From JAFAZJ01 sp964437145 (GTDB lineage: Bacteria; Pseudomonadota; Alphaproteobacteria; Reyranellales; Reyranellaceae), in NCBI GenBank assembly GCA_964437145.1, contig CAYTFW010000026.1, forward strand, positions 1 through 44,627: 44,627 nucleotides of DNA. The letters are read 5' to 3'. How positions within the stretch are numbered: the stretch's first letter is position 1; every line of letters starts with the position of its first letter. This document shows, piece by piece, positions 1-7,791 of the stretch. A program made the position numbers and the translations under genes. The notes under the pieces are model-generated. The model made no database searches. It was given only the letters and a program-made list of their open reading frames with translations, and had not been told where the DNA came from.

Positions 1-50
1 ACCGCCGGCGTCCCGCCGGCTCATGAAGATGCCGGCGGGACGCCGGCGGT
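1..50. repeat. GC-rich perfect inverted repeat
   Basis: Bases 1-20 and 31-50 are exact reverse complements, separated by the 10-base loop TCATGAAGAT. The arms are nearly all G and C, so a very stable hairpin is possible on either strand. It lies downstream of the minus-strand gene ending at 93, so it could help end that transcript, but there is no T-run. Confidence 0.85.
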
Positions 51-55
51 CCCAA

Positions 56-84
56 GGAGATCCCTCGCTGCGCTCGGGATGACG
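56..84. repeat. Single arm of the CGTCATCCCGAGCG repeat family
   Basis: The minus strand reads CGTCATCCCGAGCGCAGCG and continues into GAGGGATCTCC. This matches the arms of the complete element at 18032-18112. Only one arm is seen here; a partner could lie left of the window. Confidence 0.7.
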
Positions 85-92
85 GGGGCAGG

Positions 93-662
93 CTAATCGC
101 TCGGCCAGCGTTGGTCGACAGCCTCGCGCAGAGGAGAGTGGATTTCCGGCGGAGCCTTGCGGACGTAGCGCAGCGCAACCCCGAGGTGCGGTCCGTCAAG
201 CGTGGCGAGATAGGCGAGGGCAGCGTCGATCGAGAATGGCGCGTCCGCGCCATCGGGCTCGTGGAAATTACTCGCCAGCGCTGTCCAGATCACGGCGCGA
301 TAGCCCGAACGCATCGCCCAGCTCTCGATGGTGGCCACCGCGCGGGGATGACGCCGCCAAGCGGTGTCGCTGCGCCTGCCGTCATGGATATCGACGAAGC
401 CGATGCCGGCTCGATCGGGCATGCCTTCGCGCAGGCGCAGATTGTCGATCGCCTGGTCGAGGTCACTGAACATGCTGGGCGCGACATAGGTTGTGCAGGG
501 CGCGCCGCGCGCCTCGTCGATCACCAATGTCAGGCGCCGATCGCGCGAGACGCGACTGAATTCCAGCGGCAGTGATGGTCCTGTCGGCTCGAACGCCCCA
601 GCCAGCATCAGGTCGCGCGGGTCCCAGATCAGCGAGCCCCAGCCGAGAACGGCTATCCTCAT
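93..662 (-). CDS. Gamma-glutamylcyclotransferase-like fold protein
   Basis: This 189-residue protein has no signal peptide. It begins MRIAVLGWGSLIW, and the GxGSLxW-type motif right after the first strand resembles the N-terminal loop of the gamma-glutamylcyclotransferase-like (GGCT/AIG2-type) fold, where it binds a gamma-glutamyl substrate. The rest (YRAVIWTALASNF, ALAYLATLDGP) does not name a substrate. The gene starts 18 bases after the stop of the substrate-binding-protein gene on the same strand, so the two are probably cotranscribed. The ribosome site is weak, which fits coupling to the upstream gene. Fold assignment is by motif only; the enzyme activity is inference. Confidence 0.75.
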   Translation of the reverse strand: MRIAVLGWGSLIWDPRDLMLAGAFEPTGPSLPLEFSRVSRDRRLTLVIDEARGAPCTTYVAPSMFSDLDQAIDNLRLREGMPDRAGIGFVDIHDGRRSDTAWRRHPRAVATIESWAMRSGYRAVIWTALASNFHEPDGADAPFSIDAALAYLATLDGPHLGVALRYVRKAPPEIHSPLREAVDQRWPSD

Positions 663-680
663 GGCAACCCGTCGCGACCG

Positions 681-1628
681 TCACTCGATCAGCTCGTCGG
701 CACGCACGAGGATCGACAGTGGGATTTCATGGCCCAGGGCGCGCGCGGCTTTGACGTTGACGACCAGCGTAAACTCGGTCGGCTGCTGCACCGGCAGGTC
801 CGCCGGCTTCGCTCCTTTGAGGATCCGGTCGACGTACTCCGCGAGCGTGCGCCGCAGCTCGGCGCCGCTGGCTGCATAGGCGAGCACGCCGCCTTCCGCC
901 GCGAACGGCCCGATGGGCGAGGCGGTGGGTAGCCGTTGGGCGTTGGCGAGCGCGATCGCACGCTCGCGCCGCAGGCTCGGCTGCACGATCACCGCCTGGA
1001 CGCGATGGCGCTCGAACGCCGCGAAGGCGTCGCGATACGCGTCGTCTGGCGGCACGCGCTCGACCTGCAGCGACACGCCCGCCCCGCGTTGGGCGCCCTC
1101 CAGCAGCTCGAGGAAGGGCGCCGTGAACGGATCGGTGGCGTTGGCGAGCACGCCGACGCGATCGGTGCGCGGGAACGCCTCGCGGATCAGGGCGAGCAGC
1201 TTGCCGCCGAGATCGGCGTTGGACCCCGACATGCCGGTGACATTGCCGCCAGGCCGCGCCAGCGACTCGACGAGGCCGGTGCGCACGGGGTCGCCCGACG
1301 ACACGACGATCGGGATCGAGCGGGTGGCCTCCTTGGCGGCATGTGCCGCCGGCGTCTGGTTGGCGACGATCACGTCGACCGGCAGACGCACGAGCTCGGC
1401 GGCAAGCGCCGGCAGGCGATCGAGCTGACCCTCCGCGCTGCGGACCTCGAGGCTGATGTTGCGGCCCTCGACATAGCCCAACCGGCGTAGGCTCTCGCGC
1501 ATGCCGCGGATGAACGCCTCGGCATGCGAGGGCAGCAGGAAGCCGATGCGATGCGATGCCGTTCGCTGCGCCCGGCCGACAGATGGCAGCGATACGAGCA
1601 CAGCGGTCAGGATGGCGCGACGACGCAT
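681..1628 (-). CDS. ABC transporter substrate-binding protein (ABC_sub_bind type)
   Basis: The 315-residue product starts with a basic n-region and hydrophobic core ending near VGRAQ, a likely Sec signal peptide for export to the periplasm. The body shows the pattern of the PF04392-type family: RIGFLLPS, MRESLRRLGYVEGRNI, VDVIVANQTPAAHAAKEATRSIPIVV and SLARPGGNVTGMS. These proteins bind small ligands, and their genes are often duplicated in alphaproteobacteria without adjacent permease or ATPase genes. None is adjacent here, so the transport partner and ligand are unknown. A good Shine-Dalgarno (GAGAGGA) precedes the ATG at 1628. The GGCT-like gene follows 18 bases downstream. Confidence 0.88.
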   Translation of the reverse strand: MRRRAILTAVLVSLPSVGRAQRTASHRIGFLLPSHAEAFIRGMRESLRRLGYVEGRNISLEVRSAEGQLDRLPALAAELVRLPVDVIVANQTPAAHAAKEATRSIPIVVSSGDPVRTGLVESLARPGGNVTGMSGSNADLGGKLLALIREAFPRTDRVGVLANATDPFTAPFLELLEGAQRGAGVSLQVERVPPDDAYRDAFAAFERHRVQAVIVQPSLRRERAIALANAQRLPTASPIGPFAAEGGVLAYAASGAELRRTLAEYVDRILKGAKPADLPVQQPTEFTLVVNVKAARALGHEIPLSILVRADELIE

Positions 1629-2096
1629 TCGATTGTCCTCTCCGAGATCGCCCTTTCTCGCAAAGCCGCCGCTAGACCAACTTGGGGCCCGTCACTTCAG
1701 CAATCCTCGGCAGCATCGCGCCGGTCGCGGCACCGTTGCCGCGGGCGATCAGCATCGGCTTGCCCGCCTGTGCCCACGCGACGCCAGTCGCGCATGGAGC
1801 GACTGCCGCCGCTCGGCCGCCCGACACGAAAGATCGCCCGATAATCATGTCGCCCGCAATAGCCCGGAGCTAACCGACTATGCGCCCCTTGTGTGGAGCA
1901 AGGAAGACGCCCCGCCACGCGTGATCGCGCTTCGCCTCCCGGGGGCCGCGCTGTGGATAGGTGCCGCCGTAGGATTCGAGGAAAGTTCGATGCCATCGGC
2001 ACTCTTGCCCCCGATAGCGCCGCCGTAGCCGCGGAAATAGGAGATCGCGGGTGACGGGCGTACACCGGTGCCAGTGTTTCCAACCGGAGTCCGCCC
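1629..2096. other. 468-base gap with no convincing gene
   Basis: The gap lies between the divergent genes starting at 1628 (minus) and 2097 (plus), so it should hold both promoters. Longer open frames on both strands lack domain-like sequence and ribosome sites. The only protein-like stretch is a 58-codon minus-strand frame at 1672-1848, listed separately. I see no tRNA, clear terminator or repeat. Confidence 0.6.
1672..1848 (-). CDS. Doubtful small ORF, possible gene remnant
   Basis: This 58-residue frame begins MIIGRSFVSGGRAAAV and ends IAEVTGPKLV, closing 43 bases before the substrate-binding-protein gene on the same strand. Its composition (AGKPMLIARGNG, ATGAMLPRIAEV) is more protein-like than competing frames. 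However, it has no Shine-Dalgarno, and an in-frame stop lies only seven codons upstream of the ATG. I do not recognise a family. It could be the C-terminal remnant of a decayed gene, a leader peptide or chance. Confidence 0.25.
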   Translation of the reverse strand: MIIGRSFVSGGRAAAVAPCATGVAWAQAGKPMLIARGNGAATGAMLPRIAEVTGPKLV

Positions 2097-2645
2097 ATGG
2101 CCCGCGACCGCAAGCTTTCTTCCGATTTCTGGACCTGGGAGGCCGTCATCGACTGCGCGCCGATGACCCGCCTCTTGTTCCTCGGCCTGCAGAATTTCGC
2201 CGACGATTTCGGCGTGCAGCCTCTGCGACCGCGTACCATCAGGATGCAGGTGTTTCCCGGCGATCCGATCGACAACGACCAGGTGCGCGCCATGATCGAC
2301 GAGCTGGTGGCGCGCGGGCTGGTGCGGATCTACACGGTCGAGGGTCAGGAATACCTCGCGATTGTCGATTGGGAGCGGCTCCATCGCATCGGCAAGCGCG
2401 CCCGGCGCCGCTATCCGGCCGCCCCCGACGCGGCGCCGAGCGCCGGCGTGGCGGAGGAGGGGAGACCCACACCGACATCGGCGGCCGGCGCCGACGATGC
2501 CGCGCGAAGTTCGCCGGGGCTGGCGGCGACTCCTGGCGGCCCTGGCGAGGCGGAGGCGCGGCAGCGCGTGGCCTGGCCGAATGGCCCGCCCGACGGCGGC
2601 GGCGCCAATCCCGCGAACCGGCTGGCGGTGCCGGAGACGGCGTAG
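2097..2645 (+). CDS. Winged-helix replication-protein-like protein
   Basis: This is a 182-residue cytoplasmic protein. Residues 1-105 form a compact domain (DFWTWEAVIDCAPMTRLLFL, LQNFADDFGVQPLRP, VRAMIDELVARGLVRIY, EYLAIVDWERLHRIG). The domain resembles the N-terminal winged-helix module of phage or plasmid replication-initiation and DnaT-like proteins. The remaining 75 residues are low-complexity, rich in Ala, Pro and Gly, and look disordered. GGAG at 2086-2089 gives a good ribosome site. No phage or plasmid genes surround it. The next gene (TfoX domain) starts 11 bases after its stop, so they are probably cotranscribed. Function is unknown; the domain call is by pattern. Confidence 0.7.
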   Translation: MARDRKLSSDFWTWEAVIDCAPMTRLLFLGLQNFADDFGVQPLRPRTIRMQVFPGDPIDNDQVRAMIDELVARGLVRIYTVEGQEYLAIVDWERLHRIGKRARRRYPAAPDAAPSAGVAEEGRPTPTSAAGADDAARSSPGLAATPGGPGEAEARQRVAWPNGPPDGGGANPANRLAVPETA

Positions 2646-2656
2646 GACACTCGGCC

Positions 2657-3037
2657 ATGGTCGCCAGTGACGGCTTCGCCGAATTCCTGAAGGAGCAGCT
2701 CGAGCCGCTGGGCCGCGTGTCGATGCGGCGCATGTTCGGCAAGACCGGCGTGTTCTGCGACGGCGTGATGCTGGGCATGGTGAGCGACGACACGTTCTAC
2801 GTCCGCGTCGATGACCAGAACCGCGCCCTCTTCGCCGAGGCCGCCACGTCGCCGCCGCTCAACTACGCGAAGGGCGGCGCGTTGATCGATCTCGCCTTCT
2901 GGCGCGTGCCGGAGCGGCTGATCGACGAGCCCGACGAGTTGCTGGATTGGGCGCGCGCCGCGCTCGATGCGGCGCGACGGGTGGCGGTGAAGCGCAAGAA
3001 GCCTTCCGTCCCTTCTTCCCGCAAGCGGGGACAGTGA
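2657..3037 (+). CDS. TfoX N-terminal domain protein
   Basis: The 126-residue product is essentially one TfoX_N domain: FAEFLKEQLEPLGRVSMRRMFG, then GVFCDGVMLGMVSDDTFYVRVD and LNYAKGG. A basic tail, KRKKPSVPSSRKRGQ, follows. Full TfoX (Sxy) of gamma-proteobacteria activates competence genes and has a second domain; stand-alone N-domain proteins like this one are widespread and of uncertain role. The frame stays open upstream, but ATG 2657 begins the domain and follows the stop of the previous gene closely. No competence genes are in the window. Confidence 0.85.
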   Translation: MVASDGFAEFLKEQLEPLGRVSMRRMFGKTGVFCDGVMLGMVSDDTFYVRVDDQNRALFAEAATSPPLNYAKGGALIDLAFWRVPERLIDEPDELLDWARAALDAARRVAVKRKKPSVPSSRKRGQ

Positions 3038-3039
3038 GA

Positions 3040-4197
3040 TCAGAGGTGCTGGACCTTGTTCTCGGTGCCCAGCAGGTGGCGGCCGACCATCTCAAGGTGC
3101 GGCGGCAGGGCCTGGAGGTGCTGGCTGGCGCTCATGGCGTCGCGGAAGCGGCGCTCGAAGGGATTGGCGTCGAGGATCGCCGTGGTGCCGGCGGCGCGGT
3201 AGGAGGCGATCGACACATCGGAGGCGGCGTTCATGCCCCAGGTGGTCGCCAGCCGCAGGCGCATGCGGTGGTCGAGGGTGAGCGTGCCTGAAGCGGCCGC
3301 GTCGTAGATGGCGACCACCGCCTCATGCAGGAAGGCGCGCGCGGCCGAGAGCTTGGCCTCGAGGTTGGCGATCTCGCGTTGGATGGCATCGTTGCGCGCC
3401 ATGATGCTGGTCGCGGCGCGGCTCTGCTTGCCGCGCGCCAGCTCGATATAGGTTTCCAGCATGCGCCGGCCGACGCCCAGCGTGACGGCGCAGAAGCCGG
3501 TGGCGTAGAGCAGGGTCGACATGATGGTGTAGAGCGGCCCTTTCTCCTGCCGCTCCTCCAGCGCCTCGCGTGCCGGTGCCCAGCCGTCGGGGATGAAGAG
3601 GTCGGTGACGGTGTAGGTGTCGGAGCCGGTGCCGCGCAGGCCCAGCACGTACCAGTCGTCGGTGATCTTGGCGTCGCTGCGCTTGAAGACGAAGCTGCGA
3701 TCGTCGGGCCGGCCGTGGCGCATATGCGGCGTGCCGTCGGGGTTCTGCACCGCGCTGTGCGCGCCGAGATAGTTGGTGTGGCGCCCGCCGCTGGCGAAGC
3801 TCCAGGTGCCAGTCAGGCGATAGCCGCCCTCGACACGGATCGCCTTGCTGTTGTTGTGCCGCGAGCCCCAGGCCAGGCCTTCGCGCGCGCTGCCGAAGGC
3901 GGTCATCGCCCCCTCGCGCGACATCGCCGCCGCCGAGGTCGCCGACGAGACGTTGGACTGGTTGACGAACCAGGCGACGCTGGCGTCGGCCCAGGCGAGC
4001 TGCTCGCAGGCCTTGCAGTAGTCGAGCAGGTGGATCTCCTGGCCGCCCAGGCTCTTGGGCAGCAGCAGGCGCAGCATGTCCTTGTCGAACAGCGCCTCGA
4101 CCACCTCCGGTGTCAGCTCGCGGCGGCGGTCCATTTCGGCGCCATGCGCGTCCAGCAACGGCTGCAGGTCGCGCGCGCGCGCCTCGGCGGTCTTCAT
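3040..4197 (-). CDS. Acyl-CoA dehydrogenase-like flavin monooxygenase
   Basis: This 385-residue protein has the acyl-CoA dehydrogenase fold: an N-terminal helical domain (LTPEVVEALFDKDMLRLLLP), a central beta domain (GYRLTGTWSFASGGRHTNYLG, DDWYVLGLRGTGSDTYTV) and a C-terminal helical bundle. The GLRGTGSDTY segment and the absence of a clear catalytic glutamate loop favour the group that includes HsaA- and DszC-type monooxygenases, which use reduced flavin from a separate reductase, over true acyl-CoA dehydrogenases. No reductase is adjacent. I chose ATG 4197 because GGGGAGAG lies just before it; the frame extends to 4287 but would run into the divergent gene at 4272. Substrate unknown. Confidence 0.85.
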   Translation of the reverse strand: MKTAEARARDLQPLLDAHGAEMDRRRELTPEVVEALFDKDMLRLLLPKSLGGQEIHLLDYCKACEQLAWADASVAWFVNQSNVSSATSAAAMSREGAMTAFGSAREGLAWGSRHNNSKAIRVEGGYRLTGTWSFASGGRHTNYLGAHSAVQNPDGTPHMRHGRPDDRSFVFKRSDAKITDDWYVLGLRGTGSDTYTVTDLFIPDGWAPAREALEERQEKGPLYTIMSTLLYATGFCAVTLGVGRRMLETYIELARGKQSRAATSIMARNDAIQREIANLEAKLSAARAFLHEAVVAIYDAAASGTLTLDHRMRLRLATTWGMNAASDVSIASYRAAGTTAILDANPFERRFRDAMSASQHLQALPPHLEMVGRHLLGTENKVQHL

Positions 4198-4271
4198 GCT
4201 CTCTCCCCTACTCCTGCCGCGCATACTGTAGGATGGCGCGGCGGGATCATAGCGGGAGGAGGGCCACGAGC

Positions 4272-4619
4272 ATGCCCATCGCGACAAAGTACCTCTTCAT
4301 TGTCAGCATGGATGTGAAGCCGGAGAAGGAGGCGCTGTTCAACGAGGTCTACGACGAGCACGTCGACTTCATCAAAGCCGTGCCCGGCGTGCGCGGCGTG
4401 ACGCGGCTGAAGACCGAGCCGGCCGCCTTCGTCATCGCCGGCGAGATCAAGCCGATCGATGGCGCCGGCATGGCGCACTACACCGCGCTCTACGAGATCG
4501 ACAGCCCCGACATCCTGGTCAGCAAGGCCTGGGGCGAAGCGTCGGAGAAAGGCCGCTGGGCCGCCGAGATCCGCCCGCACACCTTCAACAGGAGCCACGT
4601 GGTGCGCAAGGCGGTCTGA
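4272..4619 (+). CDS. Small dimeric alpha/beta-barrel-like protein
   Basis: This 115-residue protein begins KYLFIVSMDVKPEKEALFNEVYDEHVDF and continues PGVRGVTRLKT and MAHYTALYEIDSPDIL. The beta-strand, acidic helix and second strand pattern is that of ferredoxin-like dimeric barrel proteins (EthD/DUF4286-like), which often act on or carry small hydrophobic compounds. GGGAGGAGGG sits just before the ATG. The gene is divergent from the flavin monooxygenase at 4197, with only 74 bases between starts, so a shared control region and related role are possible. The exact function is not known. Confidence 0.75.
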   Translation: MPIATKYLFIVSMDVKPEKEALFNEVYDEHVDFIKAVPGVRGVTRLKTEPAAFVIAGEIKPIDGAGMAHYTALYEIDSPDILVSKAWGEASEKGRWAAEIRPHTFNRSHVVRKAV

Positions 4620-4626
4620 CTCTTCA

Positions 4627-4751
4627 CTCCCTCTCCCCGCGAGCGGGGAGAGGGTTGGGGTGAGGGGCTGCATCAAGTGGCGCACGACGATCTTGCGCAA
4701 CCTGCGGCTCCCCCTCACCCCGACCCTCTCCCCGCAGGCGGGGAGAGGGAG
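4627..4751. repeat. Paired CCCTCTCCCC inverted repeat
   Basis: Two near-complementary 41-base units (4627-4667 and 4711-4751) face each other across 43 bases. Each unit contains its own hairpin of CCTCTCCCC and GGGGAGAGG plus a GGGGTGAGGGG tail. The element fills the gap between convergent genes ending at 4619 and 4753. Related elements lie at 28001-28100 and 38098-38199. A bidirectional terminator role is inference. Confidence 0.85.
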
Positions 4752-4752
4752 G

Positions 4753-5913
4753 TCAGATGAACATGTCGCGCTGGTTGTAATTGCGCAGCAGCGTGCGGCG
4801 CGTCGTCTCGTTGAAGCGGTTTTCGTCCTCGCGGCCGGCGAGCGGCTTGTAGACGTACGGCGTCTCGCGCGGGAAGCGCTGCCGGCGCGCGTCGATGGCG
4901 AGCAGCAGAATGCGGCAGCGCTCGTCGATGCGCGCCTGGTCGTAGGTCTCCATCACGCCGTGCAGGCGGCGCGCGGTGACGTTGAGCACGCGCTTGCGCG
5001 GGAAGAAGCCGGCGTTGAGCGTGATGCGTCGGTCGGGCGAGGTGTTGGCGAAGGAGCCGTGCAGCAGCTGGCGGTTGGTGACGATCGTGTCGCCGGCCGC
5101 GCACAGCATCGGCACCGCGCCCTCGATGCGCTCGGAGCCTGATACGGCGACCTTGCGGCGGATATCGGCCTTGCCGAGCTTATGGCTGCCCGGCAGCACC
5201 CACACGCCGTTGCCCGCGGTGCTGGGGTAGAGCTGGGTCATGAAGTTGAAGCCATGCGCGCCCTGGTCCCAGTCCGGCGCGGTCCAGTGCGTCGTGCCGT
5301 CCTGGTGCCAGGCGACCGACGGGCCGAGCCCCGGCTCCTTGACGAAGGTGACCTCGTTGTAAGGCACGAAGTCGTCGCCGAGGATCGAGGCGGCGACGCC
5401 CAGCAGGCCGGGATGGCCGTAGAGCCTGAGGCACTCGTCCATCAGGTGCAGGTTGCCGTCGAGCAGCTCGACGACCCACTCGGGATCGTCCTTGCCGGGC
5501 TCGGGCTGCGCCATTTGCACCGGGTGGCGGCCATTGTTCTTGTCGGTGCCGCCGACGGGGTCGGAAAGCGGTCGCGCTATCTTGAACGGCGGCTTGATGA
5601 TGCCCTCGCCCAACGCCGGCCGGCCGAAACGATCGAGCTTCGCGCCCGGCGCGACCGGCGCCCGTGCCAGCACGCCATCGACGGCGGCACGCAGCTCGGC
5701 CAGCTCCTCGGCGCCGATCGTGCCCTCGAAGACGTAGAAGCCATGCGTCCAATACGACTCGACGATCTCCGGCAACAACTTACCATCAGCGCCGAAGCGG
5801 ATCGGCCCGCGATTGCCCAACGCCCGCGCCCGCGCTTCGCCGGCCCGGCTATAGGCCGCCATCGTCCGCGCGTGCTCAACCGCGGTCAGCGGCGCGGACT
5901 CGGTCATCGCCAT
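4753..5913 (-). CDS. Phytanoyl-CoA dioxygenase (PhyH) family protein
   Basis: This 386-residue protein looks like a cytoplasmic Fe(II)/2-oxoglutarate-dependent dioxygenase. The expected metal ligands are visible: H203 and D205 in AWHQDGTTHW and H285 in RQLLHGSFAN, with R295 or R296 (SPDRRITLN) placed to bind 2-oxoglutarate. PhyH family members hydroxylate very varied small molecules, so the substrate cannot be named. AAGGAGA precedes the ATG at 5913; a second ATG two codons later is also possible. The amidohydrolase gene lies 81 bases downstream on the same strand, with a repeat between them. Confidence 0.88.
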   Translation of the reverse strand: MAMTESAPLTAVEHARTMAAYSRAGEARARALGNRGPIRFGADGKLLPEIVESYWTHGFYVFEGTIGAEELAELRAAVDGVLARAPVAPGAKLDRFGRPALGEGIIKPPFKIARPLSDPVGGTDKNNGRHPVQMAQPEPGKDDPEWVVELLDGNLHLMDECLRLYGHPGLLGVAASILGDDFVPYNEVTFVKEPGLGPSVAWHQDGTTHWTAPDWDQGAHGFNFMTQLYPSTAGNGVWVLPGSHKLGKADIRRKVAVSGSERIEGAVPMLCAAGDTIVTNRQLLHGSFANTSPDRRITLNAGFFPRKRVLNVTARRLHGVMETYDQARIDERCRILLLAIDARRQRFPRETPYVYKPLAGREDENRFNETTRRTLLRNYNQRDMFI

Positions 5914-5933
5914 GGCGAAGTCTCCTTGTCTTT

Positions 5934-5986
5934 GGGCCGCGCCGCTCCAGCGGCGCTCATGATGCGTCGCGGGAGCGACGTGGCCC
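5934..5986. repeat. GGGCCGCGCCGCTCC-type repeat with two hairpins
   Basis: GGGCC (5934-5938) and GGCCC (5982-5986) flank two perfect inner hairpins: 5939-5956 (stem GCGCCGCT) and 5965-5980 (CGTCGC and GCGACG around GGGA). The left half matches the arms of the larger element at 21783-21866. It fills most of the gap between two minus-strand genes. Confidence 0.8.
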
Positions 5987-5994
5987 GAACGGCG

Positions 5995-7668
5995 TCAGCC
6001 GCGCAGCACCTTGCCGGCCTTGGCGTCGCGCAGCTGGCCCTGCTCCCAGGTCACGGCGCCGTTGACGATGGTGTACTCGACGCCCTTGGACGGCATGACG
6101 ATGCGCTTGGCGCCGCCGGGCAGGTCGTAGCGGCGCTCGCCGTGGTTGGTCGAGCCGATGCGGCCGGCGTCGAAGATCGCCACGTCGGCCGGCGCGCCCT
6201 TGGTCAGGCGGCCGCGATCCTTCAAGCCGAAGAGGTCGGCCGGGTCGGAGGTCAGCTTGCGCACGCCTTCCTCGAGCGTGATCGCCTGCTTCTCGCGCAC
6301 CCAGGTGCCCAGCAGGTAGGTCGGGTAGCCGGCGTCGCACAGCATGTCGACATGCGCGCCGCCGTCGCCCAGCGCCATCAGGATCGACTTGTCGTTCAGG
6401 AGCTCGCGCGTCCTGTCCTCGCGCGTGTTCCACGAGGAGATGGTGAACTCGACGTCGAGATTGTCGGCCAGCACGAGGTCGAGGAAGGCGTCGACGTCGT
6501 CCTTACCCTGGAGCTTCGCCACCTCGGCGATCGACTTGCGCTCGAAAGGCTTCAGCGCCGGATTCTTGACCTCGTTCACCACGACGCGGCGCCAGTCGCT
6601 GAAACCCGTGGGGTTCCTGAGGTCGTCTCGGAAGGCGTTGCGGAAGGCCGGATCGGCGTAGACCTTCTTCTGCGCTTCCTTGTTGGTGTCGGCGAACACG
6701 CGCTTCCACGACGGGAAGGCCGCGAAAGCGAAGGGATTGTCCATGTTGCATTCGCGCGTCAGCGGCAGCGGCGAGGTCTGCGGCCTGGCACCCTTGGCGA
6801 TCTGCGGGGCGGCGAGCCGCAACGTGTTGCGCACCGCCTCGGGAATGTCGTCGCGGTCGAACAGGGCGATGAAGGTCACCGGCCGACCGCTCTCCTCAAG
6901 CAGGAAGTCGAGCAGTTCGCACTGGTCCTGCTCCAGCACGCCGACCTGGCGCGTCAGCGCGATCTCGATGGCGCCCTTGCCGCGCTTCTTGAGCTGGTTG
7001 GCGTAGGCCTTCATCTCCTCGCGGCTGGCGTTGCGGCAGGCCAGTGGCTTGCCCTCGAAGCCCATGTGCTGGTTGAGCGTCGTGCTCGAGAAGCCCAGCG
7101 CGCCGGCGTCGACCGCCTCGCCGATCAGCCGGGCGATCTCGGCGGTCTCCTGGGCGTTGGCGGCGCGCTCCATCGAGGCCTCGCCCATGACGTAGTGCCG
7201 GAAGGGCGTCAGCGGCGCGATGAAGGCGAGGTTGAGCGACGGCTGGCGCGCGGCGGCGGCGTCCATGAATTGCGGGAAGGTCTCCCAGTCCCAGGTGATG
7301 CCCTTGTTGAGCACGTCGAAGGGAATGCCCTCGACGTTCACCAGGTCCTTCATCGCGATCTCGCGGGTCTGCGGCTTGCACGGCGCGATGCCGACGCCGC
7401 AATTGCCCATCACCACCGACGTCACGCCGTGCCACGATGAGGGCGTCACCGCGCCGTCCCAGCAGATCTGCGCGTCGTAGTGGGTGTGTGGATCGACGAA
7501 GCCCGGCGCCACCACAAGGCCGTGCGCGTCGATGGTGCGCTTGGCACCTTCGCTGACCTTGCCGATCTCCGCGACCTTGCCATTGGCGATGGCGACATCG
7601 GCCTGGTAGCGCGCCGCGCCCGTGCCGTCGACCACGGTGCCGTTCTTGATGACGACGTCGTAGCTCAT
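5995..7668 (-). CDS. D-aminoacylase-like amidohydrolase
   Basis: The 557-residue enzyme opens with the typical amidohydrolase N-terminal beta sandwich (MSYDVVIKNGTVVDGTG) and the metal motif APGFVDPHTHYDAQ (H61, H63). GNCGVG follows, with C90 at the position of the zinc cysteine of N-acyl-D-amino-acid deacylases. Near the C-terminus, LGDGGAHVDML holds the expected active-site aspartate. It is longer than classic D-aminoacylases (about 480-500 residues), and I could not place their middle zinc histidines, so the substrate may differ. AGGGAGGA precedes ATG 7668. The frame is open further upstream, but that part would overlap the divergent GNAT gene and is not domain-like. Confidence 0.85.
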   Translation of the reverse strand: MSYDVVIKNGTVVDGTGAARYQADVAIANGKVAEIGKVSEGAKRTIDAHGLVVAPGFVDPHTHYDAQICWDGAVTPSSWHGVTSVVMGNCGVGIAPCKPQTREIAMKDLVNVEGIPFDVLNKGITWDWETFPQFMDAAAARQPSLNLAFIAPLTPFRHYVMGEASMERAANAQETAEIARLIGEAVDAGALGFSSTTLNQHMGFEGKPLACRNASREEMKAYANQLKKRGKGAIEIALTRQVGVLEQDQCELLDFLLEESGRPVTFIALFDRDDIPEAVRNTLRLAAPQIAKGARPQTSPLPLTRECNMDNPFAFAAFPSWKRVFADTNKEAQKKVYADPAFRNAFRDDLRNPTGFSDWRRVVVNEVKNPALKPFERKSIAEVAKLQGKDDVDAFLDLVLADNLDVEFTISSWNTREDRTRELLNDKSILMALGDGGAHVDMLCDAGYPTYLLGTWVREKQAITLEEGVRKLTSDPADLFGLKDRGRLTKGAPADVAIFDAGRIGSTNHGERRYDLPGGAKRIVMPSKGVEYTIVNGAVTWEQGQLRDAKAGKVLRG

Positions 7669-7791
7669 GGTGTCCTCCCTAAGGAACCGCGGCCGCAGCG
7701 TATCACCCTGACGCGGCGGGGCTACCGCAACTCTGCATAGCGCCCTCCCTGTTACCTTGTCGACGCCGCGGCGGCCCCCTAGACCTGTGGC

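Noticed and set aside
2097..2645. Prophage remnant
   Set aside because: Apart from the replication-like domain there are no integrase, capsid, lysis or attachment-site features nearby.
4627..4751. Possible CRISPR or tandem-repeat array
   Set aside because: There are only two inverted units, with no regular spacers or cas genes. It matches the intergenic palindromic repeat family seen elsewhere in the window.
5182..7440. Long plus-strand open frame (752 codons) opposite the dioxygenase and amidohydrolase genes
   Set aside because: It is a GC-rich antisense shadow spanning two real minus-strand genes. Its composition is Arg/Gly/Ala/His-rich, with no domain and no ribosome site.
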